From the NCBI RefSeq assembly GCF_022414535.1, contig NZ_JADWYM010000025.1, forward strand, positions 43,226 through 107,225: DNA of 64,000 nucleotides, given 5' to 3'. The translations under genes and the position numbers were made by a program. Each line of letters begins with the position of its first letter. The first letter of the stretch is position 1. This stretch comes from Streptomyces sp. MUM 2J (GTDB lineage: Bacteria > Actinomycetota > Actinomycetes > Streptomycetales > Streptomycetaceae). Shown piece after piece: positions 26,595 to 34,665 of the stretch. The notes under the pieces were generated by a model, which did not search any database, had not been told where the DNA came from, and saw only the letters and a program-made list of their open reading frames with translations.

Positions 26595-28957
26595 GCACGG
26601 AGCCGGAGGCCACGGAGAACGCCGGGCCGGGGACGCCGGACGTCGGGGCGGAGGGCGGCATGCCCGGGACCGGCTCCGCCGAAGCGGACACGGCCCCCGA
26701 GGGGGACGCCCCCGCCCTGCAGGAGGGGACCGGGTCCACCGGCGGCGACAGCCGGGCCGCGGCCGGGGAGGACGACGGCACTCCCGGTGGGGGCCGGACC
26801 ACCGCGGCCGGCGACGAGGACGCGGAAGGGGCCGGGGAGCTGTCCGAGGCCCAGGCGGAGCTGGCGGCGCAGCGGGTCGAGAGAGATCGGATCGAGCGGC
26901 GCAAGGCCGAGCGGCAGGGGCCCGTCGAGAGCGGGGCCAATCTGAGCGGCACCGCGGCCGACCTGCTCGCGGCGGTACGGGCCGTGGAAAGCGGGCAGAA
27001 GCCGGCGGAGACGGTGTTCCGCGAGCCGCCCGCACCCCGCCGCCCCGCCCCGGAGCCCACGCACCGCCCCCGGCCTCAGCAGCCCGCGTCCACCGCCACG
27101 CCCGCGGCCCCCTCGGACGGGTCCGTCGCGTCCGCGCGGGAGGTGCTGACCGCCGGCGGCGCACCCGAGGGACTGGCGGGGCAGGTCGCCACCACCCTCG
27201 GCGACGGCGCCGCGGAGGAGCTGCGGGCCGACCCCTGGCAGCTGTTGCGGGTCACCGGAGTCCGGCCCGAGCACGCCGACTCCTTCGCGCGGGCGCTACT
27301 CGGCCCCACGTGCGCCCCGGACGACGAGCGGCGCGGCCGGGCGGTCACCGTCTGGCTGCTGGAGCAGGCAGCCCTCGCCGGGCACACCGCCCTGGAGCTG
27401 CCCGCGCTCACCGCGGCGCTGGCACAGCGGGGGATCCCGGAAGCGGAGGACGCCGTGCGCAGCGCGATCGCCGAGGGCGACGCACTCGTGTTCCAGGACA
27501 CCCTGGAGGAGCCGGCCGGCCGGGTGACCGCCCCGGGCCCGGAGGCTGAGGGGACCGAGGGGACCGAGGGGACCGAGGGGACCGGGAAGGAGGATACGGA
27601 CCAGGAGGAGGGCGAGGACGCGGAGCGCCCGGTTCGGGTCCTGGTCGGCCTGGAACGGTACGCGCTCGCGGAGGAGAGCCTCGCGGACGCCCTGGCCCGG
27701 GTGGTCAACTCCGTCGCCAAGGAGGAGACCGCGGCGGACTGGGCGTCGGCTGCCGCGTCGGCCCCGGGCAGCGCGGCCGAGCTGATCCGCGCCGTCGCCG
27801 GGCACGGCCTGGTCCTGCACACGGGTGGGGAGGCGTCCCGTGCGGACCCGGCGGCCCTGCTCGCCGCCGCCCGCACGCTGGGCCTCCGGGCGGTGGGCGC
27901 GTGCCACACGCCCGACGGCAGCCGCCGTCTCGCCGGGCTGCTGGCGGCGGCCGGGGCCCGCCCGTCCCCGGGCGACGACACAGCCGGTACGCCCGGTGCG
28001 GAGGCGGTCGCCACCGTCGCCGGGCTGCTCTCGGGCTCCGAGGGGCCCGGCCGGGACGCCGAGGGCGCGCTCGCGTTGGATCTTCTGGTCGTGCTCGACG
28101 CGCCGCAACTGGACGTGGAGAGCGCGGCGGCGCTCGCGGAGGCGCTGCCGGACGGGGCCCGGCTGGTGCTGAGCGGGGATCCGGCGGTGCTGTGGTCGGC
28201 CGGGCCCGGGCGGGTCTTCGCCGATCTGCTCGCTGCCCGCGTCTGCCCGCGGATCGCCTCCCGCACCCCGGACCCGGGGCCCCTTGGCGAACTGGTCTCC
28301 GGAGTCGGCATCGGCGAGCTGAACCAGGTCGAGGCACCAGGCAGGGAACTGGTGATCGTGCCGGTGCGGGACGCGGGCGAGGCCGTGCACCGGACGGTGC
28401 AGCTCGTCGCCGACTCGGTGCCGCGGGCCCTGGGCATCCCGGCGGAACAGACCGTCGTGATCACCCCGGGCCACGGGGGCACGGCCGGTACCCGTGCCCT
28501 CAACGCCGCGCTCAAGGAACGGCTCAACCCCGGACCGGGCCGGTTCGGCGGCTTCGATCCGGGTGACCGGATCGCCTACTCCCCCGCTCCGGGACGCACG
28601 CTGACGGGGCAGGTGGTGAAGGCCGACGCGGACGGGCTGCACCTGTCGTGCGCAGGCGCCCCGGTCGTCGTGCCGCGGGAGCGGGTGGAGCAGTCGGTAC
28701 GGCACGGGTGGGCGCTGACCGCGCACCAGGCGGTGGGCGACCGGTGGCCGGCGGCCGTCGTCGTGCTGCCCGGGGACGCCGCGCAGGCGCTGAGCCGGCC
28801 GTGGGTGTACACGGCCTTCGGGCGCGCCGACCGGCATCTCTCGGTGGTCCACGGCGTGGAACAGACTCTGCCCCGCGCCGTCCGGGAGGTCGGGGTGAAG
28901 CCGCGGACGACCCGGCTGCCGTTCCTGCTGCGCGCCCAGGTCCCGGTCCCGGCCTGA
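26591..28957 (+). CDS. Helix-hairpin-helix protein resembling a RecD2/TraA-type helicase with degenerate ATPase motifs
   Basis: A 788-residue protein. Residues 1-180 are low-complexity acidic and Pro/Ala-rich. A helix-hairpin-helix tandem like that of RecD2 lies at about 180-300. The ATPase core is recognisable but eroded: the Walker A position reads LVLHTGGEASRADP instead of GxxGxGKT, and the Walker B-like strand LLVVLDAPQL lacks the DE pair. The C-terminal SF1 domain keeps ALTAHQAVGDRWPAAVVVL, a near-match to helicase motif V/VI, but the SQG-type residues differ. It probably binds DNA without unwinding it. GTG start overlaps the preceding stop. Confidence 0.75.
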   Translation: MSTEPEATENAGPGTPDVGAEGGMPGTGSAEADTAPEGDAPALQEGTGSTGGDSRAAAGEDDGTPGGGRTTAAGDEDAEGAGELSEAQAELAAQRVERDRIERRKAERQGPVESGANLSGTAADLLAAVRAVESGQKPAETVFREPPAPRRPAPEPTHRPRPQQPASTATPAAPSDGSVASAREVLTAGGAPEGLAGQVATTLGDGAAEELRADPWQLLRVTGVRPEHADSFARALLGPTCAPDDERRGRAVTVWLLEQAALAGHTALELPALTAALAQRGIPEAEDAVRSAIAEGDALVFQDTLEEPAGRVTAPGPEAEGTEGTEGTEGTGKEDTDQEEGEDAERPVRVLVGLERYALAEESLADALARVVNSVAKEETAADWASAAASAPGSAAELIRAVAGHGLVLHTGGEASRADPAALLAAARTLGLRAVGACHTPDGSRRLAGLLAAAGARPSPGDDTAGTPGAEAVATVAGLLSGSEGPGRDAEGALALDLLVVLDAPQLDVESAAALAEALPDGARLVLSGDPAVLWSAGPGRVFADLLAARVCPRIASRTPDPGPLGELVSGVGIGELNQVEAPGRELVIVPVRDAGEAVHRTVQLVADSVPRALGIPAEQTVVITPGHGGTAGTRALNAALKERLNPGPGRFGGFDPGDRIAYSPAPGRTLTGQVVKADADGLHLSCAGAPVVVPRERVEQSVRHGWALTAHQAVGDRWPAAVVVLPGDAAQALSRPWVYTAFGRADRHLSVVHGVEQTLPRAVREVGVKPRTTRLPFLLRAQVPVPA
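27548..27583 (+). repeat. Four tandem 9-bp repeats coding EGT
   Basis: GAGGGGACC is repeated four times in frame, adding Glu-Gly-Thr units to an acidic linker of the RecD-like protein. This is likely to vary in copy number between strains. Confidence 0.9.
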
Positions 28958-29068
28958 CAGCGACGGCCCGACGGCTGCGACCGACGACCGAGGCGGCCCG
29001 GGAACGTCCCGCCCGGGCCGCCGTACCGGGTCGTGCCGCCGGCGCGCGCATGGGCGCGTCCCGCGCGA

Positions 29069-29095
29069 GGGGTGCTCCGCCCGGCGGAGCACCCC
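29069..29095 (+). terminator. Terminator of the aldo/keto reductase-RecD-like operon
   Basis: Perfect 13-bp arms (29069-29081 and 29083-29095) with a nominal 1-nt loop (in practice a few pairs open), 112 nt past the stop. Confidence 0.7.
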
Positions 29096-29130
29096 GGCGC
29101 TCCGGTCACCTCACCGGTGCCGTCGCGGCA

Positions 29131-29297
29131 CTAGGAGGTGTTTCGAACGTCCGGTGCGGTGCCCGCGGTGTCCGGTGCGTGCTCTCGGCGTGCCGGCGAA
29201 AGACCTCGTACCGGATGTACTCGGGCTTACGGCCGGTGCGGCGAGAGTGCGTGCCGGGCCCCGCGGGTGCTGTGCGGGACTTTCGCAACACCCCTAG
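29131..29297 (+). repeat. 167-bp imperfect inverted-repeat element folding into one long hairpin
   Basis: The segment begins and ends with CTAG. The outer 20 bp match as inverted repeats in DNA. The remaining arms (to about 29207 and 29221) pair mainly when G-U wobbles are allowed on the plus-strand RNA, closing with GTAC/GTAC (29208-29211, 29217-29220) around a 5-nt loop. At least four tandem 5'-UG/3'-GU wobbles occur in the stem. No ORF fits inside. It lies between the RecD-like terminator and the acidic hypothetical gene and supplies that gene's TAG stop. It is either a MITE-like element or a structured RNA. Confidence 0.7.
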
Positions 29298-29992
29298 CGG
29301 TCGGCGTCCAGCGGTTCCAGGTCGTCCTCGTCCTCCCCGTCGAGCTCGGTGCCGACGTCGTTCCCGGCGTCGTCCCCGTCGACGAGGTCGGCGTCGTCGT
29401 CGAACACCGCGCTGACGTCGAAACGGCAGACCACCCCCTGCGGGTCGGCCTGCTCGAAGGGTGCTTCCAGCCATTCCCCGGGCTCGGCCGGTTCCTCCGC
29501 GGCCACCACCCAGAGCGTGGAGTCGCCCTCCTCCAGACCGAACTCCTTGTGCCGGGAGGCGATCTCGTCCGGCTCGAACTCGCCGAACAGGACCCCCAGG
29601 GCCCCGTGCACCGTGTCGCCCAGGTCCTCGCCCGCGCTGTCGCCGTCCGCCGCCTCCACCCGCCTGGCCTGCGCCAGCAGCCGCTGCGGCTCCACCACGG
29701 TGTAGTCGCGGCGGATCAGCACGCTGAGCGCGCTGGGCTCCTCGGGACCGGTGTAGGGCGGCATCTCCTCGCCGCCGGGGATCTCGAAGGGCGTGACCTC
29801 GTCGTAGCGGTCGTAGAGCAGCTCGTCGTACGCCTCGGCGGCCGAGGCCAACTGGTTGAACGCCTCGTAGACGGCCGGGTCGTCCTCACCCGACCTGCGT
29901 TCGACCGCGGCCAGATGGCGGTCGAGCGCGGTCTTGACCGCCTCGGCGGCGGCGCGTACCTCGGCAGCGGTGGGCTGCGCAGCATCAGACAT
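29294..29992 (-). CDS. Acidic conserved hypothetical protein
   Basis: A 232-residue soluble protein with a helical N-terminal part (about residues 5-75), a mixed middle and a strongly acidic C-terminus (about 190-230, runs of Asp and Glu). No catalytic motif was recognised. I read it as a conserved streptomycete protein of unknown function. The start is the ATG at 29992; the frame extends 13 codons upstream without support. Its stop codon lies in the terminal CTAG of the hairpin element, so its present C-terminus may have been set by that insertion. It is divergent from the DUF5703 gene. Confidence 0.75.
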   Translation of the reverse strand: MSDAAQPTAAEVRAAAEAVKTALDRHLAAVERRSGEDDPAVYEAFNQLASAAEAYDELLYDRYDEVTPFEIPGGEEMPPYTGPEEPSALSVLIRRDYTVVEPQRLLAQARRVEAADGDSAGEDLGDTVHGALGVLFGEFEPDEIASRHKEFGLEEGDSTLWVVAAEEPAEPGEWLEAPFEQADPQGVVCRFDVSAVFDDDADLVDGDDAGNDVGTELDGEDEDDLEPLDADR

Positions 29993-30039
29993 ACTGCAGA
30001 CGCTATCCGTACCGGGCCCCGGCCCGCACAATAGATGCG

Positions 30040-30228
30040 ATGCCGGAATACGAATTTGTCGACGTCCACGTACCGCGCGGGGTTTCCCGCAAGGAGACGA
30101 CCCGCCTTCTGACGGACCATGCCGAGTACGGACACTGGGAGTTGTACCGCCTGACCCTGCTGCGTGACGGCAGCCGCAAGGTGCGGCTGCGTCGGCGGAT
30201 CATCCGCCAGGTGCGCGCCACGTGGTGA
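30040..30228 (+). CDS. DUF5703 family small basic protein
   Basis: A 62-residue conserved actinobacterial protein of unknown function: YEFVDVHVPRGVSRKETTRLL at the start, ending in an Arg-rich stretch (RRRIIRQVRATW). It is short but has coding-like composition and a family-typical length. Its position between the acidic hypothetical gene and chpC matches SCO1673 in S. coelicolor by synteny. Confidence 0.85.
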   Translation: MPEYEFVDVHVPRGVSRKETTRLLTDHAEYGHWELYRLTLLRDGSRKVRLRRRIIRQVRATW

Positions 30229-30244
30229 GGCGAGGACGGCCGGA

Positions 30245-30280
30245 ACGAAGCGGGTCCCGCATCGGCGGGGCCCGCTTCGT
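30245..30280. terminator. Bidirectional terminator between DUF5703 gene and chpC
   Basis: Fourteen-bp arms (30245-30258 and 30267-30280) with one G-T pair and an 8-nt loop, placed between convergent stops. Confidence 0.8.
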
Positions 30281-30298
30281 ACACGGGCGCGGGACCGG

Positions 30299-31150
30299 TC
30301 AGGCCGCGGCGCGCGCCCGGCGGTAGAGCACCGCTCCCGCCAGCAGCGCTCCCGCCCCGGCCGGGAGGACGACGCCGAGCGGCAGGTCACTGCCGGTGTG
30401 GGCCAGCTGAGCCGCGCCCCGGGGCTGGGTCACCGCGTGGGTGCCCGGGTGATCGGGGTTGCCCGGACCGCCGGGCGTCTCGCCGCCGGGAGTGGACGGC
30501 GTACCCGGAGTGGACGGCGTCCCGGGGGTGTCCGGCGTTCCCGGAGTCCCGGGCGTTCCCGGATTGCCCGGAGTCCCCGGCGTTCCCGGATTGCCCGGAG
30601 TCCCCGGCGTTCCGGGGGTGCCCGGCGTTCCCGGGGGCGTGGTGTGGTGCCCGCCGGCGTGGTGGCCGCTGCCGCAGTCGTTGCCCATCGCACTGTTGCC
30701 GATCCCGATCACGTCGACGCTGTTGCCGCAGACGTTCACCGGCGCGTCGATCGGCGCCTCGACGTGGTTGCCGGAGCCGACTCCCGGCGAGTGACCGGTG
30801 TGGCCGCCGGCGTGCGAGCCGGTCCCGCCCCCGTGCCCGCCGGAGCCGCCCGAGTGGCCGGAGCCGCCGTACCCGCCCGAGTCGCCGTACCCGCCCCGCG
30901 TGTGGCCGGGGTGGGCGCACCTGTTGCCCATCGCCGGGTTGAGCACACCGACGACGTCGACGGTGTTGCCGCAGACGTTCACCGGGGCGTGCACCGGCGC
31001 CTGCACCGAGTTGCCGGACAGCACGCCCGGCGAGTTGGATGCGGAGCCGCTCGCTCCCGAGTCGGCTTGGGCGTAGCCGCTGCCGGCGGCGGCGATGACG
31101 CCGGTGGCCGCCGCCACCGTCATGAGGCCTTTGCGGGTTGCCTGTCGCAT
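30299..31150 (-). CDS. chpC: ChpC-like long chaplin with two chaplin domains and a sortase signal
   Basis: A 283-residue surface protein. It has a signal peptide at 1-29, a first chaplin domain at about 38-80 (Cys60, Cys78) and a second at about 118-160 (Cys141, Cys159), joined by a Gly/His/Ser linker (81-117). A Gly-Thr-Pro repeat spacer lies at 173-222. The end has LAHTG at 249-253, a membrane helix and a basic tail, the class E sortase pattern. Long chaplins are anchored to peptidoglycan and display amyloid-forming chaplin domains that make aerial hyphae hydrophobic. It is adjacent to a short chaplin gene, as chpC-chpH are in S. coelicolor. Confidence 0.93.
   Translation of the reverse strand: MRQATRKGLMTVAAATGVIAAAGSGYAQADSGASGSASNSPGVLSGNSVQAPVHAPVNVCGNTVDVVGVLNPAMGNRCAHPGHTRGGYGDSGGYGGSGHSGGSGGHGGGTGSHAGGHTGHSPGVGSGNHVEAPIDAPVNVCGNSVDVIGIGNSAMGNDCGSGHHAGGHHTTPPGTPGTPGTPGTPGNPGTPGTPGNPGTPGTPGTPDTPGTPSTPGTPSTPGGETPGGPGNPDHPGTHAVTQPRGAAQLAHTGSDLPLGVVLPAGAGALLAGAVLYRRARAAA
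30485..30634. repeat. Gly-Thr-Pro coding repeat in chpC
   Basis: About 50 residues of GTP/GNP/STP triplets coded by imperfect 9-bp units. It resembles a collagen-like or wall-spanning spacer between the second chaplin domain and the sortase motif. Confidence 0.85.
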
Positions 31151-31240
31151 TGCTGAATCCCTGCCTTCGACTGAAGCCTTCGGTTGACGCCGTGGACCGA
31201 ATTCGATTCCGTCCGGACGCGAGTCCGTCGCCGAAAACCG

Positions 31241-31279
31241 GTCGGCCCCGGAACGCGTGGAGTGCGCTCCGGGGCCGAC
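31241..31279 (-). terminator. chpH terminator
   Basis: Perfect 12-bp arms (31241-31252 and 31268-31279) with a 15-nt loop, 47 nt past the chpH stop and upstream of chpC. The two chaplin genes are therefore probably separate transcripts. Confidence 0.8.
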
Positions 31280-31325
31280 GGCACGGACGACCCTCAGAGG
31301 AACAACCCCTGGAGGGGCGACAACG

Positions 31326-31559
31326 TCACTTGTTGAAGCAGGTGTTGCCGAAGGCGGGGTTCAGCAGCCCGATCACCGAGATCGTGTTGCCGCAGACGTT
31401 CACCGGCACGTGAACGGGCACCTGGACGACGTTGCCGGAGGCGACGCCCGGGGAGTGCACGGCGGCACCCTGGGCACCGGCGTCGGCGACGGCGAGACCC
31501 GCGCCCGCGAGAACCAGACCGCCGGTGGCAGCCGCAGCAGCGACGACCTTCTTGATCAT
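31326..31559 (-). CDS. chpH: ChpH-like short chaplin
   Basis: A 77-residue secreted protein. It has a signal peptide at about 1-25 ending AVADAG, then one hydrophobic chaplin domain (36-77, HSPGVASGNVVQVPVHVPVN) with the two conserved cysteines in VNVCGN and GNTCFN. Short chaplins assemble into amyloid fibrils on aerial hyphae and spores. The ATG has a near-consensus AAGGAGGAATA ribosome binding site, suggesting high expression. Length equals that of S. coelicolor ChpH. Confidence 0.95.
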   Translation of the reverse strand: MIKKVVAAAAATGGLVLAGAGLAVADAGAQGAAVHSPGVASGNVVQVPVHVPVNVCGNTISVIGLLNPAFGNTCFNK

Positions 31560-31737
31560 TATTCCTCCTTGTTGGCACAAGCGATCCCAGCGTTGCGGAT
31601 CGCATCAGGCGTAACGAGGAGGGAGTAATGGGGCTACGAGCGTATCGTCGCATTCACTCTTCTCAGTCGGATCCGCACAGGCGGCCGATTGACGACTCCC
31701 CCTTCCGTGCACGTCCCACGGACGCCTGCGCAGCGCC

Positions 31738-33063
31738 TCACGACGCGTCGATGAATCGGTCGAGCACCCGCACGCCGAACCTCAGTCCGTCCACCGGCAC
31801 CCGCTCGTCGACGCCGTGGAACATGCCCGCGAAGTCCAGCTCCGGCGGCAGCTTCAGCGGGGCGAAGCCGAAGCCGCGGATACCGAGGTCGTCGAACGAC
31901 TTCGCGTCCGTGCCGCCCGAGAGCATGTACGGGATCGCCTTGGCGGCCGGGTCCTCGGCGACCAGCGCGGACTGCATGGCCTCGACCAGCGCCCCGTCGA
32001 AGGTGGTCTCGACGGCCTTGTCGGCGTGCACGTCCTCGCGGCGCACGTTCGGGCCCAGGATGCGGTCCAGGTCGAAGAGGAACTCCTCCTCGTGCCCGGG
32101 CAGGAACCGGCCGTCCACGTGTGCCGTGGCCTCGCCGGGGATGACGTTGACCTTGTAGCCGGCGCCCAGCTGAGTGGGGTTGGCGGTGTTGCTCAGCGTG
32201 GCGCCGATCAGCTTGGCGATGCCGCCGAGCCGGGCGAGCGTCGACTCCATGTCCTCCGGATCGAGCTCCGTGCCGAACGCGTCGCCGAGCTCGTCGAGGA
32301 AGGCGCGGGTGGTCTTGGTGACCCGCACCGGGAACCGGTGCCGGCCCAGCCGCGCAACGGCCTCCGACAGCTCGGTGATGGCGTTGTCGCGGTGGATCAT
32401 CGAGCCGTGCCCGGCGGTGCCGGCCACGGTCAGCTTCATCCAGTGCATGCCCTTCTCGGCCGTCTGGATCAGGTAGAGGCGCCGCTGCTCGCTGACGGTG
32501 AAGGAGAAGCCGCCGACCTCGCTGATCGCCTCCGTGACGCCCTCGAAGAGGTCCGGGTGGCGGTCGACCAGGTACCGGGCGCCGTACGTCCCGCCCGCCT
32601 CCTCGTCGGCGAGGAAGGCCAGCACGATGTCCCGCGGCGGCCGGCGCCCGCTGCGCAGCCGGTCCCGGACGACCGCCAGGGTCATCGCGTCCATGTCCTT
32701 CATGTCGACGGCGCCTCGGCCCCACACGCAGCCGTCCGCGACCTCGCCGGAGAAGGGGTCGTGCGTCCAGTCGGCCGCGCTGGCGGGCACGACGTCGAGG
32801 TGGCCGTGGATGAGCAGCGCGGGCCGGGACGGGTCCTCGCCCTCGATGCGAGCCACGGTGGAGGCGCGGCCGGGGTGCGACTCGTAGATCTTCGGATCGA
32901 GCCCCACCTCGGCGAGCTTCTCCGCGACGTACTCGGCCGCCGTGCGCTCGCCGGGGCCCGAGTGGTCGCCGTAGTTGCTGGTGTCGAACCGGATCAGGTC
33001 GCGGCAGAGGTCGACGACCTCGTCCTCACCGGTGACGCCCCTGGCCGTGTCGGTCTCGCTCAC
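31738..33063 (-). CDS. M20/M25/M40-family metallopeptidase (dipeptidase/deacylase type)
   Basis: A 441-residue zinc-dependent hydrolase. Metal ligands are visible in LIHGHLDVVP (His and the catalytic-side Asp), GRGAVDMKDMD, and FLADEEAGG (catalytic Glu and ligand Glu), with a late His in FHGVDERVP. A dimerisation lid domain lies at about 205-330 (GTAGHGSMIH). Substrate is not predictable beyond amide/peptide. The GTG at 33063 has GGGAGGA upstream; a longer frame enters the tRNA-proximal region and is rejected. Confidence 0.92.
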   Translation of the reverse strand: MSETDTARGVTGEDEVVDLCRDLIRFDTSNYGDHSGPGERTAAEYVAEKLAEVGLDPKIYESHPGRASTVARIEGEDPSRPALLIHGHLDVVPASAADWTHDPFSGEVADGCVWGRGAVDMKDMDAMTLAVVRDRLRSGRRPPRDIVLAFLADEEAGGTYGARYLVDRHPDLFEGVTEAISEVGGFSFTVSEQRRLYLIQTAEKGMHWMKLTVAGTAGHGSMIHRDNAITELSEAVARLGRHRFPVRVTKTTRAFLDELGDAFGTELDPEDMESTLARLGGIAKLIGATLSNTANPTQLGAGYKVNVIPGEATAHVDGRFLPGHEEEFLFDLDRILGPNVRREDVHADKAVETTFDGALVEAMQSALVAEDPAAKAIPYMLSGGTDAKSFDDLGIRGFGFAPLKLPPELDFAGMFHGVDERVPVDGLRFGVRVLDRFIDAS

Positions 33064-33249
33064 GCTGCTTCCTCCCGGTGTCAGCCGTTGGTCCCTCTCA
33101 TCCTCCCTCCGCGCGGCGCCCGAGCCCAAGACCGGTCCCGGCGCGGTCACGCGCCGTGCGCGTGCGGACCGGGCGTGATCGACCACTCTCGAAAGCCTGG
33201 TAGTGTTTACTTCGTCGCCGCGAGGGAAACCCCGCACGACAGACACCTG

Positions 33250-33334
33250 GTCCGGGTGGCGGAATGGCAGACGCGCTAGCTTGAGGTGCTAGTGCCCTTT
33301 ATCGGGCGTGGGGGTTCAAGTCCCCCCTCGGACA
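33250..33334 (+). tRNA. tRNA-Leu (GAG)
   Basis: An 85-nt cloverleaf with acceptor arms 33250-33256 and 33327-33333. The anticodon stem is CTAGC/GCTAG around the loop TTGAGGT, giving anticodon GAG. A long variable arm (GTGCCCTTTATCGGGC region) marks a class II tRNA, and the T-arm is GGGGGTTCAAGTCCCCC. The CCA end is not encoded. Confidence 0.97.
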
Positions 33335-33341
33335 CAGATGA

Positions 33342-33366
33342 AAGGCCCCTGTTCAGCAGGGGCCTT
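33342..33366 (+). terminator. tRNA-Leu terminator
   Basis: Perfect 10-bp arms (33342-33351 and 33357-33366) with a 5-nt loop, 7 nt after the mature tRNA end. Confidence 0.85.
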
Positions 33367-33407
33367 CCGCATGTCCGGCACCTCTGTGACCAGGCACAAT
33401 GGCGGGC

Positions 33408-33785
33408 ATGACGACGCGTTCCTGCCCCTGTGGCCACCCCGAGGCGTACGAGGACTGCTGCGGCAGGTACCACTTGGGGACCGCCGCCGCGCCCACCGCC
33501 GAGGCGCTCATGCGGTCGCGCTACAGCGCCTTCGTGCGAGGGGACGCCGCTTACCTTCTGCGCACCTGGCACCCGAGGACGCGGCCCGCGCGGCTCGACC
33601 TGGACCCGCGGATGCGGTGGACCGGCCTGGAGATCCTCGGCACCGGGGCCGGAACGGCCTTCCACACCCACGGGACGGTGACCTTCCGGGCGTCGTACCG
33701 CGGCGGGTCCCTGCTGGAGCGCAGCCGTTTCGAGCGGCTCGACGGGGCGTGGGTCTACGTGGACGGGACCTTCCCGGAGGAGTAG
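33408..33785 (+). CDS. YchJ-like UPF0225 family protein with SEC-C zinc motif
   Basis: A 125-residue protein. The N-terminal SEC-C-like metal motif CPCG-x7-CC-x4-H binds zinc in related proteins; an NTF2-like domain (YchJ) fills the rest (RYSAFVRGDAAYLLRTW). Function unknown. Two in-frame ATGs (33399 and 33408) are possible; neither has a clear ribosome binding site, and the later one starts closer to the conserved Cys motif. Confidence 0.88.
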   Translation: MTTRSCPCGHPEAYEDCCGRYHLGTAAAPTAEALMRSRYSAFVRGDAAYLLRTWHPRTRPARLDLDPRMRWTGLEILGTGAGTAFHTHGTVTFRASYRGGSLLERSRFERLDGAWVYVDGTFPEE

Positions 33786-33834
33786 GCCGACGGGTGTCCC
33801 CGCCCGCGGACCGGGCACACCGCCGGCCGGGGAC

Positions 33835-34536
33835 CTACGGCGCCAGGATGTCCAGCTCCTGGAGCGCCCCCGCGGTGATCTCCCGGGTCAGCCGCTCCGC
33901 GCCGTCGGCGTCGCCCGCGCGGATCGCCTCGGCCAGCCGCACGTGCAGGGTGACCGCGGCCGGGTCGGGGTCCTCGAACATGACCTCGTGGTGCGTGCGT
34001 CCGGTGAGGACCTCGGCGACGACGTCGCCGAGGCGGGCGAACATCTCGTTGCCGGAGGCGTCGAGGATCACCCGGTGGAAGGCCACGTCGTGGAAGAGGT
34101 ACTGCTCCAGCCGGTGGCCGCGCGAGTTGGCGACCATGCCGAGCGCGCACTCGGTCAGCTCGGCGCACTGCTCCGCGGTGGCGTACTGCGCGGCGAGGCC
34201 GGCGGCGACCGGTTCGACGGCGGAGCGCAGCACCGTCAGTGAGCGCAGCTGGTGGGGGCGGTCGGCGCCGGCCAGCCGCCAGCGGATGACCTGCGGGTCG
34301 TAGACGTTCCACTCGGACCTGGGGCGCACGGTGACGCCGACGCGGCGGCGGGACTCGACCAGGTGCATGGACTCCAGCACCCGCACCGCCTCACGCATCA
34401 CCGACCGGGACACGTCGAAGCCCTGGGCGAGTTCGTCCGTGCGCAGCACACTGCCCGGTGGGTACTCACCCGCGGTGATCGCAGGGCCGAGGGTGTCGAG
34501 TACATGGCCGTGCAGACCCCGGCCCGGAGTGGTCAT
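33835..34536 (-). CDS. gntR: GntR/FadR-subfamily regulator, probable gluconate repressor
   Basis: A 233-residue regulator. The N-terminal winged helix-turn-helix is GSVLRTDELAQGFDVSRSVM and following (residues 29-75). An all-helical FCD effector domain at about 90-225 carries metal-ligand-type Asp/His residues (LFHDVAFHR). It is divergently placed to a gluconate kinase and permease, which strongly suggests it represses them in the absence of gluconate. The ATG at 34536 is favoured; the frame extends 8 codons upstream. Confidence 0.88.
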   Translation of the reverse strand: MTTPGRGLHGHVLDTLGPAITAGEYPPGSVLRTDELAQGFDVSRSVMREAVRVLESMHLVESRRRVGVTVRPRSEWNVYDPQVIRWRLAGADRPHQLRSLTVLRSAVEPVAAGLAAQYATAEQCAELTECALGMVANSRGHRLEQYLFHDVAFHRVILDASGNEMFARLGDVVAEVLTGRTHHEVMFEDPDPAAVTLHVRLAEAIRAGDADGAERLTREITAGALQELDILAP

Positions 34537-34571
34537 CCCCACAGCGTACGGGCGGATCACGGAACCAAAAA

Positions 34572-34615
34572 GTCAGACTTATTTGTCCCTGCCTCTTGAA
34601 TTAGTCGTACCTAAT
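34572..34615. promoter_or_regulatory. Paired GTNNNAC sites in the gntR-gntK intergenic region
   Basis: An AT-rich patch holds AAGTCAGACTT (34570-34580, perfect 11-bp palindrome) and ATTAGTCGTACCTAAT (34600-34615). Both contain the FadR-type GTnnnAC core, with starts 32 bp apart, about three helical turns. They are good candidates for binding of the adjacent GntR regulator. Confidence 0.65.
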
Positions 34616-34665
34616 GGGTTTCAGTGGCCCGGCATCAACATGTCGACGAGGACAGCGAGGCAGCG

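Noticed and set aside
30485..30634. CRISPR-like repeat array
   Set aside because: The repeats are in-frame 9-bp coding units without spacers.
30459..30794. Plus-strand Pro/Gly/Val-rich frame opposite chpC
   Set aside because: It is the complement of the Gly-Thr-Pro repeat region; chpC is the real gene.
33399..33407. Three-codon longer start for the YchJ-like gene
   Set aside because: Not excluded, but there is no ribosome binding site support and the later ATG is closer to the conserved Cys motif.
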